From NCBI GenBank assembly GCA_030063045.1, contig JAQSEB010000221.1:102501-166500 (forward strand): DNA of 64,000 bases, in the 5' to 3' direction. The notes beneath the pieces were generated by a model. That model was not told the origin of the DNA. It did not search any database and was given only the letters and a program-made list of their open reading frames with translations. Shown piece by piece: positions 48,937 to 58,024 of the stretch. Source of the DNA: Pratylenchus scribneri. Lineage: Eukaryota; Nematoda; Chromadorea; Rhabditida; Pratylenchidae. Each line of letters starts with the position of its first letter. Position 1 is the stretch's first letter. A program made the translations under genes and the position numbers.

Positions 48937-49776
48937 CCTTTATTAGAAACAACAAATGCTAACACTCAATTAACAAAAATATCCAAAAAATCTAAGACTT
49001 TGACAAAAAAGAAAAGGCACATATCGTTAAGTCATCGTCCATTTGTTTTTCGAAATTATCAACCAATTAGAGAAGAATTGGAACCATCAATGAATAATTT
49101 GGCTTTACCATCTCCGACTAATGAACAATTGGCTTTATTGGATACGCCTCCTTCCAATGAAGTGGCTTTATTAAAATCGAAAACCTTAGAAAAGAAGAAG
49201 GATAGAATATCCATGTATCCAACGGGTTCAAAAAGAGTGGAAGCTATCAAATCTAGGCGAAAGGGTTCAATAACATTAGCTTCTCGACCTTCTGTTATAC
49301 GAAATTATCACTCAATTAGGAAAGAATTGGAACCGATGGATGATCAATCGGCTTTGCCTACTTCATCAGTCCAGCTGGCACTGGATGCCCATATACCTAC
49401 CCCTAAAACGCAAACATCAATGGAATTGTATGGAAGACCAGGTGTAAAATATAGACGTGACCCCGATTTAATTGAAGTAGTTTCATCGGCTGTCAGGAGG
49501 GACATAAGAAAGAGGAATTCAAAAGGGGATCCTCTAGAACAAAAGAAGCCAAGGATTGAAATTGAAGGTTCAATTCGCCGACGTCAATGGGCTCGTCGAA
49601 AACCAACTCAAGAAGAAGTATTAAATGGACCAATTAAATGGGCAAAAACAAGACCGACCCAGGCGGATGTGCATACGGTGTCAAATGAATCCGGTGGTAG
49701 AAGGCTACCGAATATTAGTAATAAAGCAAGATTGGAAGCACTACAAAAAAGAGTAGCACAATTTAAAAATAACTAA
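48937..49776 (+). pseudogene. Accessory Maverick protein, C-terminal part (after in-frame TAG)
   Basis: Same reading frame as the preceding ORF, continuing about 280 codons after the TAG. The apparent start at 49000 is TTG, not ATG. It is basic, with a two-fold internal repeat (SHRPFVFRNYQPIREELEP and SRPSVIRNYHSIRKELEP) and an Arg/Lys-rich end that suits nucleic-acid binding, such as a core protein. Stop-codon readthrough or a recent nonsense mutation are both possible. Confidence 0.55.
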
Positions 49777-49845
49777 TCCATTATTATTTGTCATTTTATA
49801 TATTTTTATAATTCATTTATATTCCTTTTTATTAATAAATTAATT

Positions 49846-50610
49846 ATGGATGAAATAAAATCGACACTCAATCAATTGTATAATAATCCTGAATCACCAG
49901 CTGCATTTTCCGGAATTGACAATCTTTACAAAGAGGCTAAAAAGAAACTAGGTTCAAAAATAACTCGAAAAGATGTTGAATATTATTTGCAAGGACATCG
50001 GACCTATTCCCTTATGCGCCCAAGGAGAGTGCATTTTAAGAGGGCAAAAACAATTCCGCTGGGATTTATGAGTGATATTCAAACAGATTTGGCCGAGATG
50101 GGTGCAATAAGCCGCAGCAACAGTGGCCATCGTTATATTTTAATTGCCATTGATGTACTGTCAAAAAGACTTTTTGCAATCCCTCTAAAGACTAAAAAGG
50201 CTGAAGATATGTTGCAAGCATTTAAAAAACTTCTAGACCAAATGCCTTTTAAACCTATACGGATTTATTCGGATTTGGGCACGGAATATCGGAATAAATT
50301 GTTGAAGGAATTTTTTGAAAATGAGGAAATACAGAAACTTGAGACAAGCTCAAGTTTTGTTAAGGCTTCGCTTGCTGAAAGAGCAATTCGAAATTTAAAA
50401 CAGCGGTTATATCGATATTTTTCGCAAACAAAAACATTGAATTGGATTGATGTGCTTCAGAAAATTGTCGATGGAATCAATCATGCCCCGAGCAGGACTC
50501 ATGGAATGCGCCCAATTGACGTGAACTTTAAAAATGCCCGAGAAGTCTGGAAACGTCAATATGGCGATGAATTCAAATTTAAGCGAAAGAGAATGAAACA
50601 AAATTATTAG
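49846..50610 (+). CDS. Retroviral-type integrase, catalytic part (Maverick)
   Basis: 254 aa before a frameshift stop. It shows an N-terminal helical region, then the RNase-H-like core with the DDE triad: D in SDIQTDL, D in IYSDLGTEY and E in SLAERAIRNL, with HAPSRTHGMRP following. This is the c-integrase that inserts Maverick DNA and sits in the usual neighbourhood. The C-terminal domains continue in a different frame from about 50604, so the gene is broken or needs a -1 shift in an A-rich tract. Confidence 0.9.
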   Translation: MDEIKSTLNQLYNNPESPAAFSGIDNLYKEAKKKLGSKITRKDVEYYLQGHRTYSLMRPRRVHFKRAKTIPLGFMSDIQTDLAEMGAISRSNSGHRYILIAIDVLSKRLFAIPLKTKKAEDMLQAFKKLLDQMPFKPIRIYSDLGTEYRNKLLKEFFENEEIQKLETSSSFVKASLAERAIRNLKQRLYRYFSQTKTLNWIDVLQKIVDGINHAPSRTHGMRPIDVNFKNAREVWKRQYGDEFKFKRKRMKQNY

Positions 50611-50939
50611 CTGGTGATACGGTTCGAATGAGTAGGGGAAAGCATATTTTCGAGAAAGGTTATATTCCATCCTGGGGAGATGAGATATTAACAGTGGATT
50701 CTGTAAAAACCAAATCCAAACCTATTCTATACAAAATTCGCGACGATAAAGGGGAAAAATTCAAGGGGTCATTTTATGGAGAAGAATTGGCCAAAGTCAG
50801 AAGGGATGCCGACACAACTTACCGTATTGAAAAGACCTATAGAAAGAAAAAGCGACCGGATGGAACCTTTGATGTGCTGGTTAAATTTATAGGCTATCCA
50901 GAGAGGGAATGGATTCACGAAAGCCAATTGCAACCATAA
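50604..50939 (+). CDS. Integrase C-terminal SH3-like region and chromodomain (shifted frame)
   Basis: The frame reads LLAGDTVRMSRGKHIFEKGY, the usual linker after the integrase core, and then FYGEEL. It ends in a chromodomain (RKKKRPDGTFDVLVKFIGYP, then WIHESQLQP). Chromodomains in such integrases can direct insertion to marked chromatin. It is in the -1 frame relative to 49846-50610. A 56-nt GT-AG intron could join them in frame but would delete conserved residues, so a genomic or programmed frameshift is more likely. Confidence 0.85.
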   Translation, partial: LLAGDTVRMSRGKHIFEKGYIPSWGDEILTVDSVKTKSKPILYKIRDDKGEKFKGSFYGEELAKVRRDADTTYRIEKTYRKKKRPDGTFDVLVKFIGYPEREWIHESQLQP

Positions 50940-51033
50940 AAAAAGAATATATAAATTCGACAACATATAAATTTGATATTCATTCATTCATTTATTTTCA
51001 AAATTATTAATTTCAATTTTCACCAGAATAAAA

Positions 51034-52503
51034 ATGTCAAACAGCTTTTTTGTCTATGTTCCGAGTAATATTCAGGATTATCCGGATAACCGACCGAATA
51101 AATTTCGAATGCATTTGCCTAGGCCAATCGAATTGGAGGGAAATTGGGTTTGTGGCTTACACAGCATATCGTTCCCTTATTCATGGGCTTCCACAATATT
51201 GGATGATAACCAGGCAATTTTTGTTCACTATAATGAGACTGAGAAAAAGGAACGGCTCATAAAAATTCCAATCCCAAAAGCTTCGCATAAAAACATAAAT
51301 GAATTACAAACATTCCTCCACGAAACAATTAAATTTCAATCCAAAGCATTGAATGAAGCTAAAAATACCTTTTTGAAGAGACCGACTGTCGAAAGCGGAG
51401 TATCAGCAACCAGAGGGAAACGTGCAGCTTCCACTAAAGCTGAAGGAGATAAGAAAAAACAAGAATCTCCGCCAAGGAAAGCTCCAGCTCCCCCTAAGGG
51501 TTCGCCTCCTCCTCGCCTTGGACTTTTGGAAACTTATTTTGGAGAAGAACAAAAGGAGGAAGGAAAAAAGAATGGAGAAAATAATACAGTAAAGGGAAAT
51601 GAGAATAAACCTGTTACAACTCGAAGTTCCGCTACCGTTTCTGCGCCTAGTATTGAAACAAGCACAAATACAGCTGCTTTAACCTCAACTTCATCCAACA
51701 ATCAAAATTCCGGGCAGAATACTCAAACAGCTCCAATTCAATCTAGCATCAAAAAATCACCGCCCAAAGCGGAATCAAAAGCTACGGCTGCTGATTCCGC
51801 ATCGGATGATTCCCCACTTTTGAATACATTTTTTGGTGATGAAAATATGAATAATGCCGACGGTGAAGACAAAACAAAAAAGGCAGAGAATGGAAAGAAA
51901 GAGGAAGGAAAAAGGGGAGAGAATAGGGAAGAAAATGGAAGAGAAGAGGAAGAAGAAATTGGAGGAGAGAATCTTATTTCGATATTTTTTGGGGATTTAC
52001 CTAGACCAGAAGTGAAATCGATAGATTTGGAAATGGCTCAACATATGATTGACTCAATCGGCTTCCAATTTCATAAAGAATTTCAACGCTTTCGGGCTGT
52101 TTTTACTGATTCGAATATTAATTATATCATGTTTACCCCGCAACTAGCATACGTTATGGGATGGGAAAATGGCATGCATGTAAAAAATGGAGATATCGCA
52201 AAATATGCCTGTGATTTAAAGGGTGGATTCTCAAGCTTTGGTGTCTATACAAAAGGATTAACAGAGAATATGATTATTGGAAATAAGATGAGTTCTCTGC
52301 TTCGTGTTGTATCCATTTCCGGATCGACCCCAGGCGAATACACTGAACAAATTTATGATTCACCCATTTACGTAAAAGTATTGCCGAAGACAGTGAATGA
52401 AATTGAAATCGAGTTGCTAACAATGGAAGAAGGCAGGCTTTTGCCCATGGATTGGGGTCAAGTGATGATAGTCTTGATATTTAAACGAATCATTCAATTT
52501 TAA
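51034..52503 (+). CDS. Penton-like minor capsid protein with long low-complexity insert
   Basis: 489 aa. The N-terminus (MSNSFFVYVPSN, then NKFRMHLPRPIELEGNWVCG) and the ISFPYSW motif match the penton/minor capsid proteins of Mavericks and adintoviruses, which fill the capsid vertices. Residues ~110-325 are Ser/Glu/Lys/Pro-rich and appear inserted into the fold. They carry three copies of an L-x-x-x-[FY]-F-G-[DE] motif (164-171, 262-269, 314-321). The jelly-roll-like sequence resumes after ~330 (HMIDSIGFQFHKEF ... PQLAYVMGWENG). Possibly spliced or processed. Confidence 0.8.
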   Translation: MSNSFFVYVPSNIQDYPDNRPNKFRMHLPRPIELEGNWVCGLHSISFPYSWASTILDDNQAIFVHYNETEKKERLIKIPIPKASHKNINELQTFLHETIKFQSKALNEAKNTFLKRPTVESGVSATRGKRAASTKAEGDKKKQESPPRKAPAPPKGSPPPRLGLLETYFGEEQKEEGKKNGENNTVKGNENKPVTTRSSATVSAPSIETSTNTAALTSTSSNNQNSGQNTQTAPIQSSIKKSPPKAESKATAADSASDDSPLLNTFFGDENMNNADGEDKTKKAENGKKEEGKRGENREENGREEEEEIGGENLISIFFGDLPRPEVKSIDLEMAQHMIDSIGFQFHKEFQRFRAVFTDSNINYIMFTPQLAYVMGWENGMHVKNGDIAKYACDLKGGFSSFGVYTKGLTENMIIGNKMSSLLRVVSISGSTPGEYTEQIYDSPIYVKVLPKTVNEIEIELLTMEEGRLLPMDWGQVMIVLIFKRIIQF

Positions 52504-52585
52504 TTCATTCCATTTTTATCTCTATCCCCCATCAATTAATTCATATTATTATACGATTGAATAAATATTAATTTAAAAAAAAATA

Positions 52586-53092
52586 ATGGTGCACGTTGTT
52601 TTCGATACAGCCACCGTTGGCTACGATGATTTTATCCAAACAGGAGGGGGTCCATCAGATATGGGTGAATCCTATAGATATGAAATATTCAAGGGTGGCC
52701 CTGCATATATGCAGAGAGGCTATGGAATTCAGCACGGAGCTGGCATCACAGATGTGTTAAGGGGAGTTTGGCGATTTTTCTTGCCTCTAATTCGCCGTGT
52801 TGGGACAACTGTGGGCGAAGAAGCACTAAATACAGGCCAAAGAGTAATGGAAAAGCTTCACGAAGGACAACCGCTCAAAGAAGCAGTAATTAGCGAAGGA
52901 AAGAAAGGTATCGATACTGTTTTGGACAAAGGAGGATTCCAAAAACAATTTGGGACAGGCAGGAAGCGTATAAAAAGGCCAAAAAATTCCCAATCCATAC
53001 TCAGTCAACAATCTATTATTGGACGAACAATAAGCAAACCACTAGCTCATTCTAAAAAAAGGTTGCGATCGGACGCATTTGGTTTATATTAA
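52586..53092 (+). CDS. pVI/pX-like minor virion protein
   Basis: 168 aa, just before the major capsid gene. It has a Gly-rich N-terminus with the segment MQRGYGIQHGAGITDVLRGV, a basic/hydrophobic helix (WRFFLPLIRRVGTTVGEEAL), and a Lys/Arg-rich tail (GRKRIKRPKNS). Such proteins in Mavericks are compared to adenovirus pVI and pX; they may be protease substrates or membrane-lytic/core proteins. Function here is inferred from family and position. Confidence 0.75.
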   Translation: MVHVVFDTATVGYDDFIQTGGGPSDMGESYRYEIFKGGPAYMQRGYGIQHGAGITDVLRGVWRFFLPLIRRVGTTVGEEALNTGQRVMEKLHEGQPLKEAVISEGKKGIDTVLDKGGFQKQFGTGRKRIKRPKNSQSILSQQSIIGRTISKPLAHSKKRLRSDAFGLY

Positions 53093-53135
53093 TTAAAAAT
53101 AATCATCTTCCTAAATTAAAATTAATTAATTAAAA

Positions 53136-54548
53136 ATGGCCTTTCACAAAATCGACTCGGATAGTGTCAATTCTATAACAAATCAACTCGACTTTTTTTC
53201 TATTCCACCAACAGATGTTTCAATTTCTTCGGCCAAAGTTTTTGAAATATTAACCCAAAATCCTGTGGACACTCCACCCTACCAATTTAAAATCCACAGC
53301 TCCGATAATTATATTGACTTAACGAAATGCTATTTATTTACGGAATTTCGAATAAGAAAGGAAGGGGCAAATGGACAATTGGTGGATTTGGCAGCGACAG
53401 ACGATGTTGCACCAATCCAATTAATCGGCAATACTTTCATAAATAATTTAAAAATTGCTATCAATGGGAAAGAAGTTTTCAATTCCAATTCTCTGATGGC
53501 CTACAAATCCTATCTCTCTCATGAAATTTCATTTAGTCCTATTGCAAAGTATTCACATTTGGAAGCGGCTGGATATCGGTACAATGGGGAGAGGGATAGT
53601 CTTGAAACAGGCAGCGGATATAAACTCAGAAAAGAACAATATAAACAGAGCAAAATTGTGCAATGCATTGCCAAAATCGATTCAGACTTATTTTGCCAAC
53701 CAAAATTGCTTATTTCTCATTGCGGAATTGAAATATCCATCCAGCCAAATGATTCAAAATTTGTCCTCATTTCACCAACGAATGTCGCAAAGCCAGCCGC
53801 TGGTACTACACCTGCCGTTGCCCAAATAAAATATCATTTTGAAGTGGTCTGTTGCAAATTATATGTCAAAAAGCTTTCCCCTGTGGATGGATTGGCTTTG
53901 GATATTGCGCGAAAATTGGAGACAAAACCCGCTAACTATGCTGTTAGGAAAACAACATTGAAGAGTATTTTTATTAGTCAAGGTCGTTATCAGATGAATG
54001 CCAGTTTGTTTTTGGACCAAATTCCTCGACGAATTACATTAGGGTTGGTGGCAAATAAAGATTTCGTAGGAGATTATACACGGTCTCCATTCAATTTTCA
54101 ACATTTTAATGTACGCGAAATCAATATTACTGCTAATGGGCGAATTTACCCGCAAGCACCCTATGATTTGGACTATAAGAATGATAAATATGTTCGACCT
54201 TTCCATGATATGAATGATAATGCAGGCTTTGCAAATACATTGGAAGGAAATGGAATTGGTTATGCACAGTTTAAAAAAACCCATTGCCTTTACATTTTTA
54301 ATTTAACCAATAGTTTGGAGGATCAAGGAGGAGTTTTCGATCTCATCAAAAGTGGAGCAACCTCGGTTGACATAAAATTTGCTGAACCTGTGCCCGATGG
54401 CGGAATTGTGCTAATTGTGATGGCCGAGATGGATGGGTTATTTATGTTGGATAAGAACCGAACCATTTCTAGCGATATAAAGTATAAATACCCTCCATTC
54501 ATTCATTGTCATTTTTTTTTACCAATATTTAAACGAATAAAAAATTAA
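53136..54548 (+). CDS. Major capsid protein, double jelly roll (Maverick)
   Basis: 470 aa. Typical Polinton MCP features: the early segment DVSISSAKVFEI, YQFKIHSSDNYIDLTKCYLF, NTFINNLKIAINGKEVFNSN with the following AYKSYL, and the second jelly-roll part SPFNFQHFNVREINITANGR. It would build the pseudo-T capsid. Intact frame. Its stop lies 2 bp before the protease start, which suggests coordinated expression. Confidence 0.88.
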   Translation: MAFHKIDSDSVNSITNQLDFFSIPPTDVSISSAKVFEILTQNPVDTPPYQFKIHSSDNYIDLTKCYLFTEFRIRKEGANGQLVDLAATDDVAPIQLIGNTFINNLKIAINGKEVFNSNSLMAYKSYLSHEISFSPIAKYSHLEAAGYRYNGERDSLETGSGYKLRKEQYKQSKIVQCIAKIDSDLFCQPKLLISHCGIEISIQPNDSKFVLISPTNVAKPAAGTTPAVAQIKYHFEVVCCKLYVKKLSPVDGLALDIARKLETKPANYAVRKTTLKSIFISQGRYQMNASLFLDQIPRRITLGLVANKDFVGDYTRSPFNFQHFNVREINITANGRIYPQAPYDLDYKNDKYVRPFHDMNDNAGFANTLEGNGIGYAQFKKTHCLYIFNLTNSLEDQGGVFDLIKSGATSVDIKFAEPVPDGGIVLIVMAEMDGLFMLDKNRTISSDIKYKYPPFIHCHFFLPIFKRIKN

Positions 54549-54550
54549 AA

Positions 54551-55600
54551 ATGTTCATTTCCCAAAAATTTTTATTCTCAATCTTTCTTATTCGAATTTT
54601 TCTTCCAATGGTCCTTGTCATTTCTTCGCCATTAATTGTGGACCCAGAGACCAACGAGCCAATTAGATGGAGGGAATTGCCAGAGTATAAGGAATATTTG
54701 AAGCAATTGGGCAAAACCATAGGCAGCAGCACAGTAATCCCCTCTTCTACCATAGAAAATGGTGGCGCAAAATTTGGACAGCTGCAAGATAGTCCTCTCG
54801 GTCCTCTCAGTCAATTGCCTGCCATTCATCTCTGCAAAGAATCTCCCAAGGACAATGATATTTATGGCCATGCCTATTGTCTGGCAATGTACATTATGTA
54901 TATTTTGCTAATTCTATGCCTAATTATCTATGTGGTACGCTCTATTATTCGCTTGACCAAACAGAATAGAGGAAATGGAATCGGCAATTCATTTGAATTT
55001 ATGGAATTAGCAGCAAATAAAGAAAGGAATGGAGTGGACCAACTTGACCATATAAAAGGCCCACAAATTTTGGAAGCTCATAGCAAAGGGCTTAGAGGAA
55101 AAGAATTTGCAGAGTATATAGGCATCATAGATGAGCAGAATAAATCAATGGAAAGCGACTTGATTACGAAAATTCTTTCGACAAATCCACAGACCAAACA
55201 AATATTTGCTGGCTGGTTTCCTTCAGACCAAATTCCTTCTCCTAACAAATTAAAATATCCAGCGGCATTAGTTGCAAATCTCGATCCACATCAAATGGAG
55301 GGCTCACATTGGGTGGGAATTTTTGCCGAAGGACAAAAACGACCAATTTATTATTTCGATAGCCTTTGCATGCCCATAAGTCCAATCATTGAACAAAACT
55401 TTTTAAGCAAATTCCCCCAAATAATTAAAAATGAAAGACAATTTCAATCGCCTAAAGCCTCAACTTGTGCCCATCATTGTATCACATTTATTTATTACAT
55501 GTCCCTAGGTTATACATTTCCCCAATACGTTAAATTCTTGTCCTATAAAGAAAATCCAGATTCATTTGTTAAATTTATCGTGAATAAAATTATTGAATAA
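54551..55600 (+). CDS. Adenain-type cysteine protease with membrane-anchored N-terminus
   Basis: 349 aa. C-terminal ~150 residues are an adenovirus-protease/Ulp1-type domain: H253 in GSHWVGIF, D270 in YYFDSL, and C306 in STCAHHC preceded by Q299 (the usual CG is CA here). The first ~200 residues are unusual: a hydrophobic signal-like stretch (7-26), a ~80-residue ectodomain-like linker, a clear transmembrane helix (113-129, YIMYILLILCLIIYVV) and a hydrophilic linker. Maverick proteases are normally soluble virion enzymes, so this looks like a fusion. One continuous frame, no intron needed. Confidence 0.82.
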   Translation: MFISQKFLFSIFLIRIFLPMVLVISSPLIVDPETNEPIRWRELPEYKEYLKQLGKTIGSSTVIPSSTIENGGAKFGQLQDSPLGPLSQLPAIHLCKESPKDNDIYGHAYCLAMYIMYILLILCLIIYVVRSIIRLTKQNRGNGIGNSFEFMELAANKERNGVDQLDHIKGPQILEAHSKGLRGKEFAEYIGIIDEQNKSMESDLITKILSTNPQTKQIFAGWFPSDQIPSPNKLKYPAALVANLDPHQMEGSHWVGIFAEGQKRPIYYFDSLCMPISPIIEQNFLSKFPQIIKNERQFQSPKASTCAHHCITFIYYMSLGYTFPQYVKFLSYKENPDSFVKFIVNKIIE

Positions 55601-55732
55601 AATAATTGAATAAGAAGAAATAGAATATTATTATTGAAAAATGGGGGAATAGAATTAACTTTGTCAAATATTATTATTGAAAATTGCCATAGGGAAATTC
55701 CCTTTTCATATTGCTGCGATGGCTGCTGTTGA

Positions 55733-56144
55733 TTATTGTAGGTCGAACATTTCGATAGGCAAGTTGTTGCATGGACATTCTTGAAGAATGACAATGCATG
55801 AATGGCAAAGCTTAAAGCCACGATAAGCAATCAAATCGTCGCCAACCCACATAACCTCATCATGTGAATTAAAAAGTCGCTCAATGCAGCCATCACAGAG
55901 GTGTTGCACTTCCCGCTTTTTGAAGACTTTCCTATACTAAAATTAAGGAATGGATGCATATATATTCAAATTAAATTTTTACCTGAGGCCAATCAACATC
56001 ATTTGATCGGTCCCATGTATAAGTTCCCTCTTCAACATTCATCCAATTCGTTGCCGGAGGAATAGGAGCATTCATTTTCGGAATTGGAGGCTGGCTTGAG
56101 GCCTTGAATTGAGGCGAAGAGGCATTCTCGGTTGTTTGGCTCAT
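55733..56144 (-). CDS. Small Cys-rich protein, two exons, unknown
   Basis: Exons 56144-55983 and 55936-55733 (46-nt intron) join in frame to 121 aa. It has a Pro/Ser-rich N-terminal half and a second exon with paired cysteines: HLCDGC, then LCHSC and CPC. This spacing suits a zinc-ribbon-like fold. It lies convergent to the protease inside the Maverick. No known function. Confidence 0.6.
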
Positions 56145-57275
56145 TTCGATTATTAATTTTTTCGTTTATTTGAAGTATGATTATAAGGAAAAATCGACGG
56201 AAAAAAAAATTTTTTTTGAAATATTTGATTTAATAAATCGTCAGCCTTTTATATTGTCCAAATCCATGACCTTTGCCCGATACTTAGGCACAATTAATGC
56301 ATTTTCATTCAAATATAAATTTTCTTATGAATACCATCTGTTTTATGCATCCAAAATGTATAATTAAAATTATTTTTAATTATAATAATAATTAAAATTT
56401 AAAAAATTTTGAATCAAAATTGTAATTTTTCTCAAGGCCAAATTTAATTGCTCAAATTTCCATTTCTCAGTAAAACATCTGTCGCAGCATTTCATGGGCT
56501 GTTTTTGAATAGAATAATTACAACTAATTATCTTTACGAAATTAGGCTAAATAAAAATTGAATTTAACAAAATTATTAATTTTTAAAATAAAATCATGAA
56601 AAATTCAACTTGGCCCTATTTTATGGCCAATATTTTTTGTATCTTAACGAAATTAAAAAATCTAAACTGGAACTTTTATAGAGGAGATATGATAAAATAT
56701 AATGCAAAAATGTTTAAATCCCTATCTTTTTAACCCAAGGAGGAGATAGGATTTGAGTGAAAATAGTCTTTGTGTAGATGAACAATACAGTCATAAATTT
56801 TTTACATTAAATCATGAGAACTTCAGGGGCAGTTTTTAGATAGAATAATTAACGATAATTATCTTTATGAAATTTGATTGAATAAAAATTGAAAATAACA
56901 AAGTTATTAAATTTTAAAAATATCTCATTAAAAATTTTTGATTTGGTCCAATTTTATGGCCATAATTTTCTTATTTGAAGGAATTAAAAAAATTCAATAT
57001 GGACATTTGTAGCCTAGATAATGAGGAATAAAATGGCCTTTAAATTAAGTCCATAGCTTTCCATCTGAAAGAGTTATTAATTTTTTAATTGATAATTTTT
57101 GAAAAATTTGATATGGCCTAATTTTATGGTCATAATTTTCTTAATTGAAGGAATCAGAAAATTTTAGTACGGACATTTATAGCCTTGATAATGATGAATA
57201 AAATGGCCTTGAAATTAAATTCGTAGCTTTCCATCTGAAAGAGTTATTAATTATAATTTGCCCTATTCCTGGGAG
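56145..57275. other. Intergenic, degenerate repeats
   Basis: No gene seen. Two ~125-bp related blocks (56513-56638 and 56846-56972) and a ~165-bp tandem pair (about 56935-57100 and 57105-57255, sharing TTTTATGG(C/T)CATAATTTTC and GCTTTCCATCTGAAAGAGTT). Confidence 0.55.
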
Positions 57276-57283
57276 TATATAAA
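57276..57283 (+). promoter_or_regulatory. TATA box of the PAZ gene
   Basis: TATATAAA, 76 bp upstream of the ATG, in the context GGGAG..CCGACC. It implies a start site near 57305 and its own transcription unit. Confidence 0.65.
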
Positions 57284-57358
57284 CCGACCATTTTCCCTTT
57301 TTCATTCATTTGATCAAATCATTTCAAAAAATATTTCAATTTAATTTTTATTCCAAAA

Positions 57359-58024
57359 ATGGCCAGAAAACGCTATTCCTTCCGTATTGTCTGCGCTAGA
57401 ATCTTGAATTGCAAACCCAGTCAGCTTCGCGAAAAATTGGCCCATCCAGGGAAAAGGGAAGAGCTCATCCGCCGAATGCCATATTATATCTCTTCAAAAA
57501 AGATGCACACAACATATAAGGATAGAAAAGGAGAAAAAAGAGAGTTTAAATTTGGTGGGATCACAGAAGAGGGGGCCGATGCAATTAAGGCTTTCGGTCG
57601 ACTTTCTCGCCCATTTAATATGAGTGTAGTTCAATACTTCTATGCCAAGCATGGAATTCGATTGCAATTTCCCTATTTGCCTTGCGTGATTGAACGTTTT
57701 CCGGTTGGTGCCGAGGACTACAATTATCCAATGGAATTGGTTGAAATGGAAATGGAGGAACAACAATTTTATGAACTTCCAATGCCATGTTGGTTTACTC
57801 CTCCAGACCATGCATTGCATCTTTTCGGGAATTTGAGTCTGGGAGAAAATTCATCGCAGAATGTGAAAGAAGAAGCCAACGAAGAGGAAGATCCATCACT
57901 TTTTGACTATTCCACAAAGACACAAATTGAAATGCCTCCAGAAATTTCTGATTATGTCGATGAAGAAGGCCGAAATTCATTAAGCCAACTATATAACCAT
58001 CATTACCAATTCCACCATTTTTAA
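57359..58024 (+). CDS. Stand-alone PAZ-domain protein (Argonaute-like), captured in Maverick
   Basis: 221 aa, intronless. Residues ~10-130 match the Argonaute PAZ domain in order: LNCKPSQLREKL and following, the basic strand REFKFGGI (counterpart of RKYRV in Argonautes), then VQYFYAKHGIRLQFPYLPC (91-109) aligning to the YF..KY.I.LKYPHLPCL block, and YPMELVEM. Argonaute PAZ grips the 3' end of small RNAs. No MID or PIWI follows: the frame ends in an acidic tail (131-221) and downstream DNA is non-coding. It lies between core Maverick genes. I infer capture of a host RNAi gene and a possible decoy or silencing-suppressor role. Transcribed from its own TATA box. Confidence 0.78.
   Translation: MARKRYSFRIVCARILNCKPSQLREKLAHPGKREELIRRMPYYISSKKMHTTYKDRKGEKREFKFGGITEEGADAIKAFGRLSRPFNMSVVQYFYAKHGIRLQFPYLPCVIERFPVGAEDYNYPMELVEMEMEEQQFYELPMPCWFTPPDHALHLFGNLSLGENSSQNVKEEANEEEDPSLFDYSTKTQIEMPPEISDYVDEEGRNSLSQLYNHHYQFHHF

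Noticed and set aside
50555..50610. 56-nt intron joining the two integrase frames
   Set aside because: It has GT-AG ends and the right length, but it would remove residues normally kept before the GDTVR segment; a frameshift is preferred.
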